Shown: positions 43,301 through 56,100 of the stretch, one piece after another
How the letters are laid out: each line of letters opens with the position of its first letter
How positions within the stretch are numbered: the first letter of the stretch is position 1
NCBI RefSeq assembly: GCF_011397635.1
Contig: NC_064758.1
Coordinates: 21,908,513-21,972,512, forward strand
Reading direction: 5' to 3'
DNA: 64,000 bases
Source of the DNA: Epinephelus fuscoguttatus
Lineage: Eukaryota; Chordata; Actinopteri; Perciformes; Serranidae
The notes under the pieces: model-generated
Databases searched by the model: none
Told to the model about the DNA's origin: nothing
What the model saw: only the letters and a program-made list of their open reading frames with translations
Program-made: the position numbers and the translations under genes

Positions 43301-46300
43301 TGCAGTCAGTTTTTTTACTGGTTGAATGGATTTAAAAGGCTTTGATTGATGATCAGTATTGAAGGTCAAATAATTATTTTTCTAAATGCTGAAATTTCTT
43401 GCCCAACTATCCAGCTTGTGCTTTGTTTTGAGACAAAATGCTTGTTAAAATTTTTAAACACACTCTGACACCACCTGACACATGCAGCTTTGCTTTGACC
43501 CAGCATCTGTCTGGAAGCTGTGATACACAGCAGAGTAACCTCCTCAGTAGTCTCTGGATTTTGACTGAAAAAAGGGGCCCAGCTCAAGGTTCATTTTCTG
43601 TCTTTTTTCTTCCTGAACTTCTACAGTAAATCTCATGGTCCTCATCAGGACAGTGTATCCTCAGTTGCCATGTGTGGAACGTGTGTCACATCATAACCAA
43701 TGGTCGTATATGGGGGGAGATCAGAACTCCTGTAAATGTTCAAAGATGGTCTCTGGCATTAGACGTAGACAATCTTTCTCTGGTTGTCTGTTGACTCCTG
43801 TTTAGGGCTGGGTATTGTTTAAAAAAATTCAATACCAGTACCAATAACAGTACCCTTAAAGTGATACTGATATCAGTAGTACTCCATTTGACACATTTTT
43901 TTGTACTCCCATCATGTGAATGGAAGTTATGTAAAATGCCACCACCACTTCCCCACATCCAAATGTTTTTTTTTTACACAAACACATTTTGAAGGTGTTG
44001 AAATTATTAAAATATTTATTTACCTCTACAAAGAGCTCTTTTAAGTACACCGTGCTCAACTTCACCACACCACCACAGACTGTAGCTTCTGCTTTAGTTA
44101 TTATTTCTATATTTGGGTTCAAAAAGGATCTAATGCAGATATGTTTCAACTGGAGAAGTTTCAGTACATCTTGGTATTGGGTTCTTTCAGTTGACACCTT
44201 AAAGAGGAAGAGTACCAATACCCAGCCCTACTCCTAGTTGATGACCTTTGACCTCTAAACAGTCTATGCTGTGACCTGCTTTGTTCCGGTGTCCATAGGG
44301 AGCTGGTGTTGTCTCTTGTCCAGGCCCTCTTTGTTTCCCTGCATGCGATGTCAGAGGCAGTCCTGTCCTTACGACGTACCAGCAGACGTCTGTAGGTGTT
44401 AAAGCCACATAAGAGAGTCCCACTGGCATGTACATAACCCCCCAAATGACCGTTTCTACATCAGTTACCCAACCCATGTTATGTTGAATTTGTGAAGAAA
44501 ATGGTGAACGAAGAATCCAGAAACTGACTCCATAAACAGCTGTTCCCAACAGGGAGCTGAACTAAAAGAGAAACTTATATCTATGCTCTCTTTTAAGCCA
44601 GGCTCTAATGACAAAAGCAGTAATTTTACCTCGCTGAACACGAGAGCTGCTGGTCTACTGCTGCCTCGATCAGTTTAACTACCTAAGGGTGCTTTCCGAC
44701 CTAGAGTTGTCTTGCTTTGGTCTGAATCAGGGACAAATTTTGTTACAAAGTTGCATAATTGCCTTGAGTTGGTTCGTGTTCTCACGGCAGCATTTACAAG
44801 CAGACCAGATAAAATGCCTTGTGCCGGAAAGCTACTCTTGATTGGTCAGAATTTCCATGTGGGAGAAATCCAGGAAGTGAACAAAATGTTGAAGAAGAGT
44901 ACACTTGCAAGATAAATGTGACACTTTCTAATGTCACAATGGAGGGACAACTACGCAGGTTGATTTTAGCGCTGGTCAACATGGACTATATTGCTGTCAT
45001 TGTTCATTTTAGTCAAACCATACAGTTTGAAAACGAGGCGCGGCTCCAACTAGAAAACAATGTTTTGATGCACTGGATGTGCTGAATGTGCATATTAAGG
45101 CAGTACAGGAGGAGGTGCACATTAATAATCCTCCAGGACTGGAACATGCTCATGTTTAACCCAAACAATGTGTCATGTGACTGCAGTTAGTTCAGATAGA
45201 GGTCAGAACACATTCTCACCACAGATGAACCGCACCAGAGTTCATTTGTAATTAGGCCATGACCACCTCTTCAGGAAGGTCTCGGCCTGATTAAACTGAA
45301 CCAAACAGGGCAGGTGTGAAAGCACCCTAAGTTTCACTTTCCGTTTAATTCCCGTCCCCAGAAAGGGCTGTCTGTCTGGGAGGTACTGGGCATATGACTT
45401 GATAAATGAGAACTGGAGTCATGGAGACATGCGAGAAAAACAAGGTTTCTTCACGTATTCAGCGTAACACAGGATGAGTAACTGATACGCAAATGCTTGC
45501 ACCTGTTGGCCCGGAGTCTCTCTGTCCTCCTCTTCATTAATGAGATGTTTTTCTCTGTGTAGGAACGTCTCCACTGCTGATCTTTTAGGCTCTAAGTTTT
45601 TGATTTTGAATTTAGCAGTCCCCTGTCCCTTCTGCAGTTCATTGACTGCTGATGAAGGTTGATTATAGATGAAAGTCACTTAACTTCAATAGCTGTAAGT
45701 CAAAATTTAGAACTGCAGTAATTTGTCTTGTGTTGTATCAAAGTTTAGATCACGTTGCACTTAATGTTTCTGGTTGAATGAAACATAAAGGTGTGACAAT
45801 GAATGACTTCTCTACAGATACCCAGGAGGAGGTGAGCATTGATTCTCCATCCTCAGGTGTACTGACTCTGAGTCAGTGTGACATGATAGACTCTGAGAAA
45901 GCAACACAAGTGGCTGCTTTCTCTGGCTTCGCAGCTGCTGACTGCTTAGAAGGCTCCTTGTTGTGGTTCTTGTGTATAGCATGTCAGTGTTAGTAACGGA
46001 GCGTGATGCTGAACAGCTGGAGGTGATGGCTGTGAAGGGACTCCCCAGCTGCTGCACACTGACATGCATCCTGCTGCCCGTCCTGTCTTGCTCCCTCCTG
46101 CTCTGATTCTGCAGCTGGGACCGGGCAGCTGTCCCCTCAGGCTAACCTCTGCTCTGTCTGCACACTGACACCTGATGACCTTGAATCGATGTCTTTTTGG
46201 CACCAGTGTTTAGTACTCACAGACTTTTGTATCATCTGTATCATCATTCATTCTTTGAGTGGATGTATTGGATGTTCAATATTTTTTTATTAACAATGGA

Positions 46301-47534
46301 TCAAATCTTCAAATAATGATAATACTATTATTAATAATAGTTTAATTTGTGTATCACTTATCTAAACAAGGTGACAAAGTGCTTCACAAAGTGCATGAAG
46401 ATAAAACAACAATAACAATTTTAATGAGATTACTGACATGTGGTTCAAAGTTCAAATAAGAATCCAAAGTGATGCCTACATTTCTGTAGATTTTATATTA
46501 GAGGACCAACAAATGGTTGTAATTTCCTTTCTGTGTGACATGATTCATAGTGATGAACTCACAGATAATTATCACCAACTCTGTACTTTCTATCGACTCT
46601 ATGGAGCTTTATATAACTTATTATTTAGCTGTCTGTTCCACAGCTTCACTGTTTTGGTTCACTGTCACCCTTCTCACAGTGTTATTGTCAGTGAAAAGCT
46701 CCAAAAACCCACTGTACACTGACTGCACAGTTGATGACTAGCTGGTGATACATTGTTGTTTAATCAGCAGTTTATTGTAGGTTATTTATTAGAAGTCCCT
46801 TTCTCTGTAGCTTTTAATCGGATCTCATGGTCTTCATTGGCAGATGTAGATGATTCAGTTGTAATCACATGACTGTAATCTCTGTCTGCATCTCTGCCAT
46901 TTGAATAAAATGAATGAGGTAAAACGTAACAGCAATTCAGTCCGATAATCAGGCTATAAGACATGTAAAAACAAATGTAGTAGAACGGAACTTAAAATAT
47001 CTGTCGGTGACGTGAAGTGGAGTAGCATCAAATGAAAACACTCATAGACACTGTAAGGGCCTGTGTCCACATAACGTTTTTTTCTCAGGGCTGGTGTCTT
47101 TTTTCAGTTGTTCTCAGTGTGATGCGAACGTATGCAGTTGCCTGGAGAAAAAGTGCCACGCCCAGCGCTGCACCTTTTTTGTGTAGCTGCTCCATGCACT
47201 GTAAAAACCTCAGTGTTAACATTCATTATAACATCAGCAGGCTCAGCAGACCAACATGGAAACACTCTGTGGTGACACGGAGACATTATGGCAATCACTC
47301 CAGCACTGACTGTGTTTAAAGTTCCCACTGTTCAGCTGTAAACATGATATTGTGGTCTCCATGTGTGGGTCAGGTCTTAAATTATAACCATACAGATGCA
47401 TTTTAATGCTGCAAGATGGACTGGATGGGACAAAGACACACAGACATGGACACAAGCAGATTATAAGAAAAACACTTCACGACAAACCCCAAAATGCTCT
47501 CAGCAAGAGAAGTGGCTGTCCTGCAGATGCATAA

Positions 47535-47627
<93 letters not shown>

Positions 47628-50145
47628 TTAGGTCAAGCTGTGTCGTGTTATTGTTAGACTTTCTTGTTGAGCCTTTTATGAGCAGAGCGGATTGTCCTTG
47701 TGTGTGCCAGGGCCTCCAGCACCTTCCCTGCAGAGGTGCCCCTGGCTGCTGATACCCAGCTCTGTTTAGTTCTGGGATAAACCGTTTGGCATTTGAGTAA
47801 ACTGAACGCTGTCAGGGCCTGTCAGGCTCATTACAGGCGTCTGAACAGCAGCAGGACTCACAGGTTTTATTTGGGATGCTGCTGCTTTGTTGTCACACTG
47901 CAGGACCGCTTTCTGTGTGATGTGTTTTTATCAAAGCCAGAAAAGTGGGATAATGTGTTCGGCTGCAAGATGACGTTTATTTATACTTACTAAAATGATT
48001 AATGTTATGTAGAATGAATAGATGCATAAGATAAATACAGAGATCGATGATGAAACAGCTGGGCAGTTTTTAGAAATCACACACAGTGGAAACATTTATT
48101 GAGGCTTTTATGTAAACTGAACTGTGCGTTTCAACGGACACAATCTGCTGTGTTTGGTTGTGAGGTGGTGACCAGTTTTCAACTTACTGCTTGTTTGGAG
48201 GGTGTCATCAGTGTGTCATATGTTGCTTGATGTAGCTTGTTGCTTATATGTCACAGAGGTGGCACCTGTCTGTCTACACTGGCCCAACAAAGTGACGAGG
48301 ACGGCAGTGCATATAGGGAATCATGTACAATTAAAAATACATTTAATTTACCTGTTTTGTGTGCGTATGTCACAGGATATTTGACAATCATATCAACTCA
48401 AATGACAGAAAAAATATTCAAAGTAATTTGTACATATTGGCTCTGTTATTATTACCAATCTTATCAATATGTCTGGCCCGTTTTCTTATACTTGGAGTTG
48501 GAAGCTCCTTTTTTTTTTTTTTAAACATTTCTTCTTCTACTGTTTACACTGAGCTCCTCTCTTCGGGTTATTATTCAGGTCTGCTGTGTAACAAGGGAAG
48601 AACCCACCTTGGGACTTTGAAGTCCAGAGAGGATTGATGAAAAGCAGCAGGGCCATTTTCTTTATTAATTGACTTTGGAAATTGTCTCGCTGAGGTGCTT
48701 CAACAGAAGCTGAACCCTCTCGTTTGGTGGAGCCCAACTTAATTATCCAGCCCTGACGGTATATCTGGCTCTTTTGTCTGGAGAGTTTCCAATAGGAAAT
48801 CATGGATGAAAGGACACAATGAAAACATATTTTGCACCTGTGTGTGTGTGCATGTAAGTGTGTGTGTGTTAGAGAAACTGAGTGCTTGTAAATGAGTACT
48901 TAATTAATTTTAGGGTGAATGCAGGCTGTTTAAATTCAATTTTGTGAAACACATTTCATTTTCAAGTGAAGCAAGAAAGAAAATCTGTTTCAGTGATGCA
49001 GGATTTAAAGATAAAATAAGACTTAAAGGTCCAGTGTGCAGGATTTAGGGGCATCTACTGGCAAAAATGGTATATAATAAACATAACAATGTGTACATTG
49101 GTTTATAATCACCTAAAAATAAGAATTTTATTACCTTAGAAGGAGAATAAGCAGGTCCTCTTCCACGGATTCTGCCATGTTGTTTCTACAGTAGCCTAGA
49201 ATGGACAAACCAAACACTGGCTCTAGATAGGGCCATTTGTGATTTAGGCCAACGTGGTTCACCTTCACGCTTAGTGCGCCAGAGAAGTTTGGGTTCTGTA
49301 GCCTCACAGCTCAATGCCACTAAATCCTACACACTGGACCTTTAGCAATAAATAAAACATAATTTCTATTTCTACTTAAGAAAATATGCGAGGTTCTTTA
49401 CTTGAGTGTTTTAGTTTTCAGTTACTTCAGTTACAAAATTCTTCTACTCTGGTAAACTCAGAGGAAAACAAATACTTTTTACTTCACCTCATTATCTGAC
49501 AGCAACAGTCCATAGTTACCCTGCAGGTTATTTTAGGTTATTTAAGAGGGGACAGTGCAAATTAATAAATACACATGGTATAAAAATGCCAGAATTAGCC
49601 AAAAGGTTATGTTTCATCTGTAGTCTCTTGGCCAAGATGTTACCACAACAAAAAAAAAAGAAAAAGAAAACTTAAGATTTTACATTTTAAATAAAGTGAT
49701 CACTTATGCATTGTTACAGACTAAATAACCCAACAGTATATAAAGTAGTCAAGATTAAGTCTGTTTGCAACATTAAATGTTTATGAATCAATAATAATAG
49801 TAATACATTCATTCATCTTCTAACCGCTTCATCCTCTTGAGGGTCACGGGGGGGCTGGAGCCTATCCCAGCTGACATCAGGTGAGAGGCAGGGTACACCC
49901 TGGACAGGTCGCCAGTCTATCGCAGGGCTGACACATAGAGACAAACAACCATTCACGTTCACATTCACACCTATGGACAATTTAGAGTTACCAATTAACC
50001 TAGTCCCCAATCTGCATGTCTTTGGACTGTGGGAGGAAGCCGGAGTGCCCGGAGAGAACCCACGCTGACACGGGGAGAACATGCCTCTTGCTGTGAGGCG
50101 AGAGTGCTAACCACCACACCACTGTGCCGCCCAATAGTAATACAG

Positions 50146-50183
<38 letters not shown>

Positions 50184-53100
50184 TACTACAACAGGGCTGT
50201 ATTGACCTAATACTAATTTTCACTTTTCATCTCACCCTCCTTTTCTATTTCCAAGAAAAGCCTGATGTCCCTGTTCCCTTTAAAGCAGCCAAAATGCGGG
50301 TGTTGGGTGTCATGGCCACAGTAGCTGTGCCAAAACTACTTTCACAATTTCTTGTGAGGGTTTCAGAAACAACTGGAAGCTGTTTACTTTTATAAGTGGG
50401 GCTGCTCACCCCAGCATCACTTCACTGTTCAGCTTTAAAATATTACAAAAATAAGATCCCAGTTTATGTAAGCTGTGTTTCCAAGTCTCGACAAAACAAG
50501 TCTCCGGTCCAGTCACGACCCAAAAGAGCAGTGATTCTCTCTCCTTTGAATGTGTTCTCGTTAAATATGGTCAAGGTTCACTGTCGTGCTGGAAATTAAC
50601 GTTGATTGGTGCCAGATTTTATGCACATTATAAAAGCATACAAATAGTTGAAATTATGCCCAGTATTATTATAATTCTGACAGGAACATTCTGCTGTATA
50701 ATGAATAGTTTTACTTTTTCCTTTTTTGTATTGTAAAGATTAATATTATTAGGAAAAAAATACAATAATACTCAAAGAACATTTTGCTGAAAATGCTTCT
50801 GTACTTCTACTTCAGAGAAGTAAGGCTTTTACTTGTAATGGAGTATTTTTTATACATTATAGTATTTCTACTTTTACTTAAGTATCTAAATATTTCTTCC
50901 ACCCTAATGTTGAGTGAAAGAGACCAACAGAGAAGACAGACAGATTATTTACTGGTTGCTGTAATGTTCTGTATCAGTAACTAATCCAGCTGTGTGCGTC
51001 TTTTGCAAGCTGTTTGGCTTGTTATGATATTCCCTGTGATTCAGCTCTGTAACACACACACACGCACACACAGTTAACCTCGGTGGTGATGTTCAGGGAA
51101 ACCGTGTCCACGCGACAGGGAGGGGGACTCTCCTCCTGGGACAGAGTCGAGGCTTCACCTCCTCCCCTCTTGTCCTGCTGCTTGGTCCTCGTCTCCTCAG
51201 GGGATCAGAGCTGTGGGCGCCTCAGAGCTCTGCAGGGACAAAGCTGAAGAAAGTTGTCATGGTAGAAAGCTGCACATTATCTAAGAGTACATGTATCATA
51301 GTGTAAATGTGCAGTATTTATTTATTTATTTATTTTAATATGGGCTGCTTTTCTTTCAGTTCTCTAAACTCCATAGACTGTCCTGTTGTTATTTATTGTA
51401 TTTGTTCCACAGTGAGTTATCGTCCCCATCCGACATCACATGCTTTATTTGTTTTTTCTAACTACAGACCCAAACACTATAAAGCAGATTGATATGTGAG
51501 AGGCCCCCCGAGGGAGAGAGTAGCTGAGTGCATGCAAGGCACAGGTACATATTTATCCAGCTGAAAGATTAGAAAGGTTGGAGAGGCATTACAATAATTT
51601 GTCCAGGCTTTAGTAAACAATAAAGACAGGCTGGGTATGAGTTAGCACACAAACACAGAGAGGCACGGCCATTGTGCTGGATCAGGTGAATGCCATGCAG
51701 CCACATCCTTTAAATTACCTCCCATCTGCTGTATAAGCCGTTTGACTCTCTCTGCATTTTGTTTGTATTTGTACTTATAAGACGGACCATTTGCTTTATA
51801 TTATATATTACTGTTTTAGGGGGAACACTGACAGCAGTGTTTCACTCACTCAAACAACAGCACAGGTGACTTTTATGACTCAGCTCTTGTCCAGTGTCTC
51901 TTATCGCTCGCTGTTCTGCTCATCTCTTCACTTCCCTCCTCTCCACTTGTGGTCGGAGGCGACACATGCTGTTACCACATTAACCAAAAACCTCCCTGGT
52001 CTCAGCAAATTCAAATCATGAAACCATTTTCTGTGTGTTTATCTGAAGTTGGTTTAGTAAGTCAGCTCACTCCATGTTGGCACCATGTGAGCGCCCCCTG
52101 CTGTCCGCAGCTGGCACGGCCCATGTTAATAGAATCACGTTTTCTCTCAGCAATTGGTTTGAAATTGGTCTGTTTTCTCAGAGAACATTGTCCAGGCCCT
52201 CCTGCAGCCGTGGTGCCTTTTCAAATAATAATAATGATAAAAAAGATATCTTCACTCACTAATCTTTAAACTGGAGTGGCAGTGGACAATCACAGGAATT
52301 TGTTATTTCCTGGCAGGTAATAGGATGTCAGTGGCAGTGCTTATTTTATTTATTTATTTTTGTTTCCACTTGGGCTACATGATTGGTGTATTATGAACGT
52401 TACATTTGCACGTTCCACACATATCATGTCATTTCTAAAGGGATGTAATATGTAAGCCTGCATTGTCATCGGGAGGTGGAGGCCGTGGTTGATGGTGTGT
52501 CACCTAGGTGAGATGCCTGCCAAGCTGCAGATCACTGTTTGAGAAAAGGTTGTTAGTGAATCAAGTTAATGAGTCATTGTTGTGTTCCCAGTGGCTTTTA
52601 GCCCCCAAATATGGGTCTTTTTGGGGAGCTATCGCTGTGTCTCAAGCAGCTTTTTAGGCTTAAAAAATGGTTGTTTTTTTTTACCAAGATATTACTGCTT
52701 TTCCTGTCCAGATTGTGTTCTCCAAACAGGGTATTTTAAGCTAAAACATGATCATTTCCTAATGATATCTAAGTTGCGTTTGTGCCTTAACCTCACCACT
52801 TTTATCACAGCGTTGTTGAAATGTGAAGTTTCAATGTATCCGCTATGTAACGTGCAAATATAACATATCCATGGTTTGCAGAGACGTTCAGTGTGTCAAC
52901 ATTTTTCTGATGATTAGGTGGAAAACAGGCTGGAGACGTGTTATTAAAAACACTTGCTTTTGTTGTTTGTTGGTCTCGAGCAGTGGTCTGCAGCTGTCTG
53001 CTGCTCGGCAGTTGTCTCGCCATCCACCATCTGCTGTTCCTCCTCATGAGAAACTCAGCCCATATACATGTTATTTAAACTTTAGAAAAGTTGATATGAT

Positions 53101-56100
53101 TCATACGAAAGGTGCAAATATGACATATCCGTTCTATAGTGCCAACATTTTATTCTGGCGACTGTGGTGGGTGTAAAATGATAGTATCAAATATCTGCCT
53201 TTTGAGCTTAACTGTCAATAACACATCTTCTTTAGCATCTTTGTTTTCATTGTAAACTTCTTGTTTACTGGGCATGTCATTGGCAGGTGTAGGAATGGCA
53301 GTTTCAGTCAACCGTCTCTTTGATCCACACTGAACTATCTGTACAACTCTTACTTTGATTGCAATGAAATTGGATTCAGACATTAATTTCCTCCTGCGGT
53401 TTGAATTGCAGAACCTTTGGTGATCCCCTGAATTTTTCATCCAGTGCTACCATCATGTTGAAATTTATATTTGTCCAATATTATGGCTTGGGCATAATAT
53501 AGACCTGCCAGTCTAATGACAGTCCTGTAAGTCAAGGCTGTGCTTAATGTTAAGTGCTTATTAGCCAACGTTTTCATGCTAACAACAAGACTAAGATGGT
53601 GAACATCGTAAACACTACACCTGCTAAACACTGGTTTGTTAGCATGCTTATGTTAGCATTTAGCTCATAGCACTGCAATGCAATGCAGCCTCATAGGTGT
53701 AAGTCACATTAAGGTATCTACTGGAATTTGTCACAGATGGATGAATTTGCCATAGTGGTCTGGGTGGCTCTCCTCCTTTTGAATATTTAGTTTTTGGTAT
53801 ATTTGTATCGTACTCCTGCATTGTAAGAGATATCAGGGCTCATTTTCTCCATTTCAGATGAAGCTTTTTGCAGTCATTCATTCATGTATGTGCAAAACTA
53901 ACTTCACAGTCACTGATTCATCACAATACATTTATATCCTTACTTTGATGTTGTCAGAGTTTGTGTCTTATCATATTTCTTTGCGCCTGACTTAAATGTT
54001 CTCATATCTGTGTGTTCATTATTTCAGTCTTCGCTAACTGTCAATCACCTGACGCTCACTGCCTCCCCCAGAAAATAATCCCTCAAAACACGCTGCTTTA
54101 CAGACATGATTGGCACATCCATGTCTTTTATTGGTGATACTGAAGAGTTTGATAAAAAAAAATAAGTCTTATGATATCATTAATTAAGGCATGGATTGAA
54201 AAATAGTTTTTTTGGAGGCACACATCATGCAGGCAAAGGTTCAATTAAAAGCCTTTGAACAAACAGTATTTGAAGCAATAAATAGTTTTGATTGCTTATT
54301 AGTCAGTGTGAAGGTCTGACGTTGTGTTGATTAACTTTTTCATCTGTCTCCTGCAGGGAGTAGCGCTTGCCTCGCTCTTTTTCATCCTGGTGTCCATCAC
54401 CACCTTCTGCCTGGAGACCCATCAAGCTTTTAATGAACTGCAGAACCGCACAGAGCATGTTGTCGTGGGCAACATCACAGTCCCAGTGGAGAGGCCAGAG
54501 ATGGTGACCAAGCCCATCCTCACCTGGGTGGAGGGCGTCTGTGTGATCTGGTTCACATTTGAATTCCTGGTGCGAATCATCTGCTGCCCAAACAAGGTGG
54601 TCTTCATCAGGAACACACTCAACATCATTGACTTTGTGGCCATTCTGCCATTCTACCTGGAGATGTGCCTGAAGGGTTTGTCATCCAAAGCTGCCAGCGA
54701 CGTGCTGGGCTTCCTCCGCGTGGTGAGGTTTGTCCGGATCCTCAGGATCTTCAAGCTGACGCGGCACTTTGTAGGCCTGCGCGTGCTGGGCCACACGCTG
54801 AGGGCCAGTGTCAATGAGTTCCTCCTTCTCATCATCTTCTTGGCACTGGGTGTGCTCATCTTCGCCACCATGATATACTACGCCGAGCGCATCGGAGCCA
54901 AGCCCGATGACCCCACAGGCTCCAACCACACACACTTCAAGAACATCCCCATCAGCTTCTGGTGGGCAGTGGTCACCATGACAACACTGGGCTACGGAGA
55001 CATGTACCCACAGACGTGGCTGGGCATGATGGTGGGGGCGCTGTGCGCGCTGGCCGGGGTGTTGACCATCGCTATGCCGGTCCCTGTCATTGTCAATAAC
55101 TTTGGGATGTACTACTCACTGGCTATGGCCAAACAGAAGCTGCCGAAAAAGAAGAAGAAGCACAACCCGAACCCCGACGCTCCGACTGACTCGGCCTCGT
55201 TTGTGAAGTCGGAAACAAACTCACACAGAGACAGCACTCAGAGCGACACGTGTCCGCTGGCTGCTGAGGAGAGCATCAGCAGGAACCGCTCAGGTCAGGC
55301 TGCAGTTTAATGTTAAAGGTGCAGTTCACCCAAAATACAGAAAACATTTTTCTCACTGATCTTTTGTGGTATCCAGCCATGCAGACAGCTTTGGCTTCAT
55401 TTACTCAGGTTTTAATTCTCAGGTTTACTGATGACAATTTAATACAAACATGATTGATATTTGTGTGATGAATGAAAATGTTTGACTTAAACAGGAATAT
55501 CTCTTCTAGAAACAGTGTCCTTGTTACTGTAATTATCTCTTAATAGATATTTTCTATCACATAAATATTGTATTTTAAAATTAAATACAATCTATGGATA
55601 ATCCAGAGCAATGGGGACACTAATGCTGGAAAAAGATGTTCTGATTTTTTAATTATTGTTTATAATTTATGTTTAGGCAGAAATCTTAGTGTGGAACCTC
55701 TCAGAACAACAAAACTATCTGCGTGGCTAAATACCACTGGAGGTAAGTTAGAAAATGCTTTCTTTGTAATTTGGGTAAAGTAACCCTTTAATCTAATGTT
55801 ACTGCTTATTGAATTTATTTGATAGGTTTTTAAATCAGAAAGATTATTTTTCTTCATCCTGTTTCTTTAATTGATGACAGATATTTGAGTGGCCTTGAGC
55901 CTAATAGAAACACAGCACTGTATTTCTAGTCTTCTAGTTTCTGAGGCTTTTCAGAGTTTGTCTGATAGATGAACCGCACTTAGTCATATAGACAGTAACG
56001 CACAGGGATTAAATTACTCCTCATAACGTCTCAGTCAAATTGAATTTCATCACAGAAAAATACCGATTTTATGCAATATACTTCTGTCTGTCTGGGCCCT

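Larger units (their letters stand above)
49380..50900. repeat. Dispersed repeat blocks on both sides of a SINE insertion
   Basis: 49380-49520 (TACTTAAGAAAATATGCGAG, CTTTTTACTTCACCTC) and 50790-50900 (CTACTTCAGAGAAGTAAGGC, CTTTTACTTAAGTATC) belong to the same fish repeat type as 4055-4370. A younger SINE-like element and a (TA)n tract lie between them. Sequence 50180-50780 is otherwise unremarkable. Confidence 0.45.
34301..54356 (+). other. kcnc4 first coding intron (20 kb)
   Basis: From GTGAGT to CTGCAG. Rich in small transposons, listed separately. Between them, 35310-36339, 38120-39935, 40235-41052, 41537-43190, 45500-47530, 47625-49020, 50905-53325 and 53725-54356 show no recognised gene or element beyond the possible conserved stretches noted under findings. 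Confidence 0.8.

Noticed and set aside
44161-44549. Minus-strand frames of 94 and 116 codons
   Set aside because: Run across the end of a hAT-like MITE and unrelated flank; no conserved product.
47396-47752. Open frames over the CA repeat (Thr-His and Cys-Val runs)
   Set aside because: Produced by the dinucleotide repeat having no stop codons.
49808-50132. tRNA gene on the minus strand
   Set aside because: Only a tRNA-like SINE head is present; no complete cloverleaf can be formed and the B box is missing.
54324-54356. Extension of the kcnc4 exon 2 frame upstream to an ATG at 54324
   Set aside because: This is the intron's polypyrimidine tract and acceptor; S1 begins right after CTGCAG and joins cleanly to exon 1.
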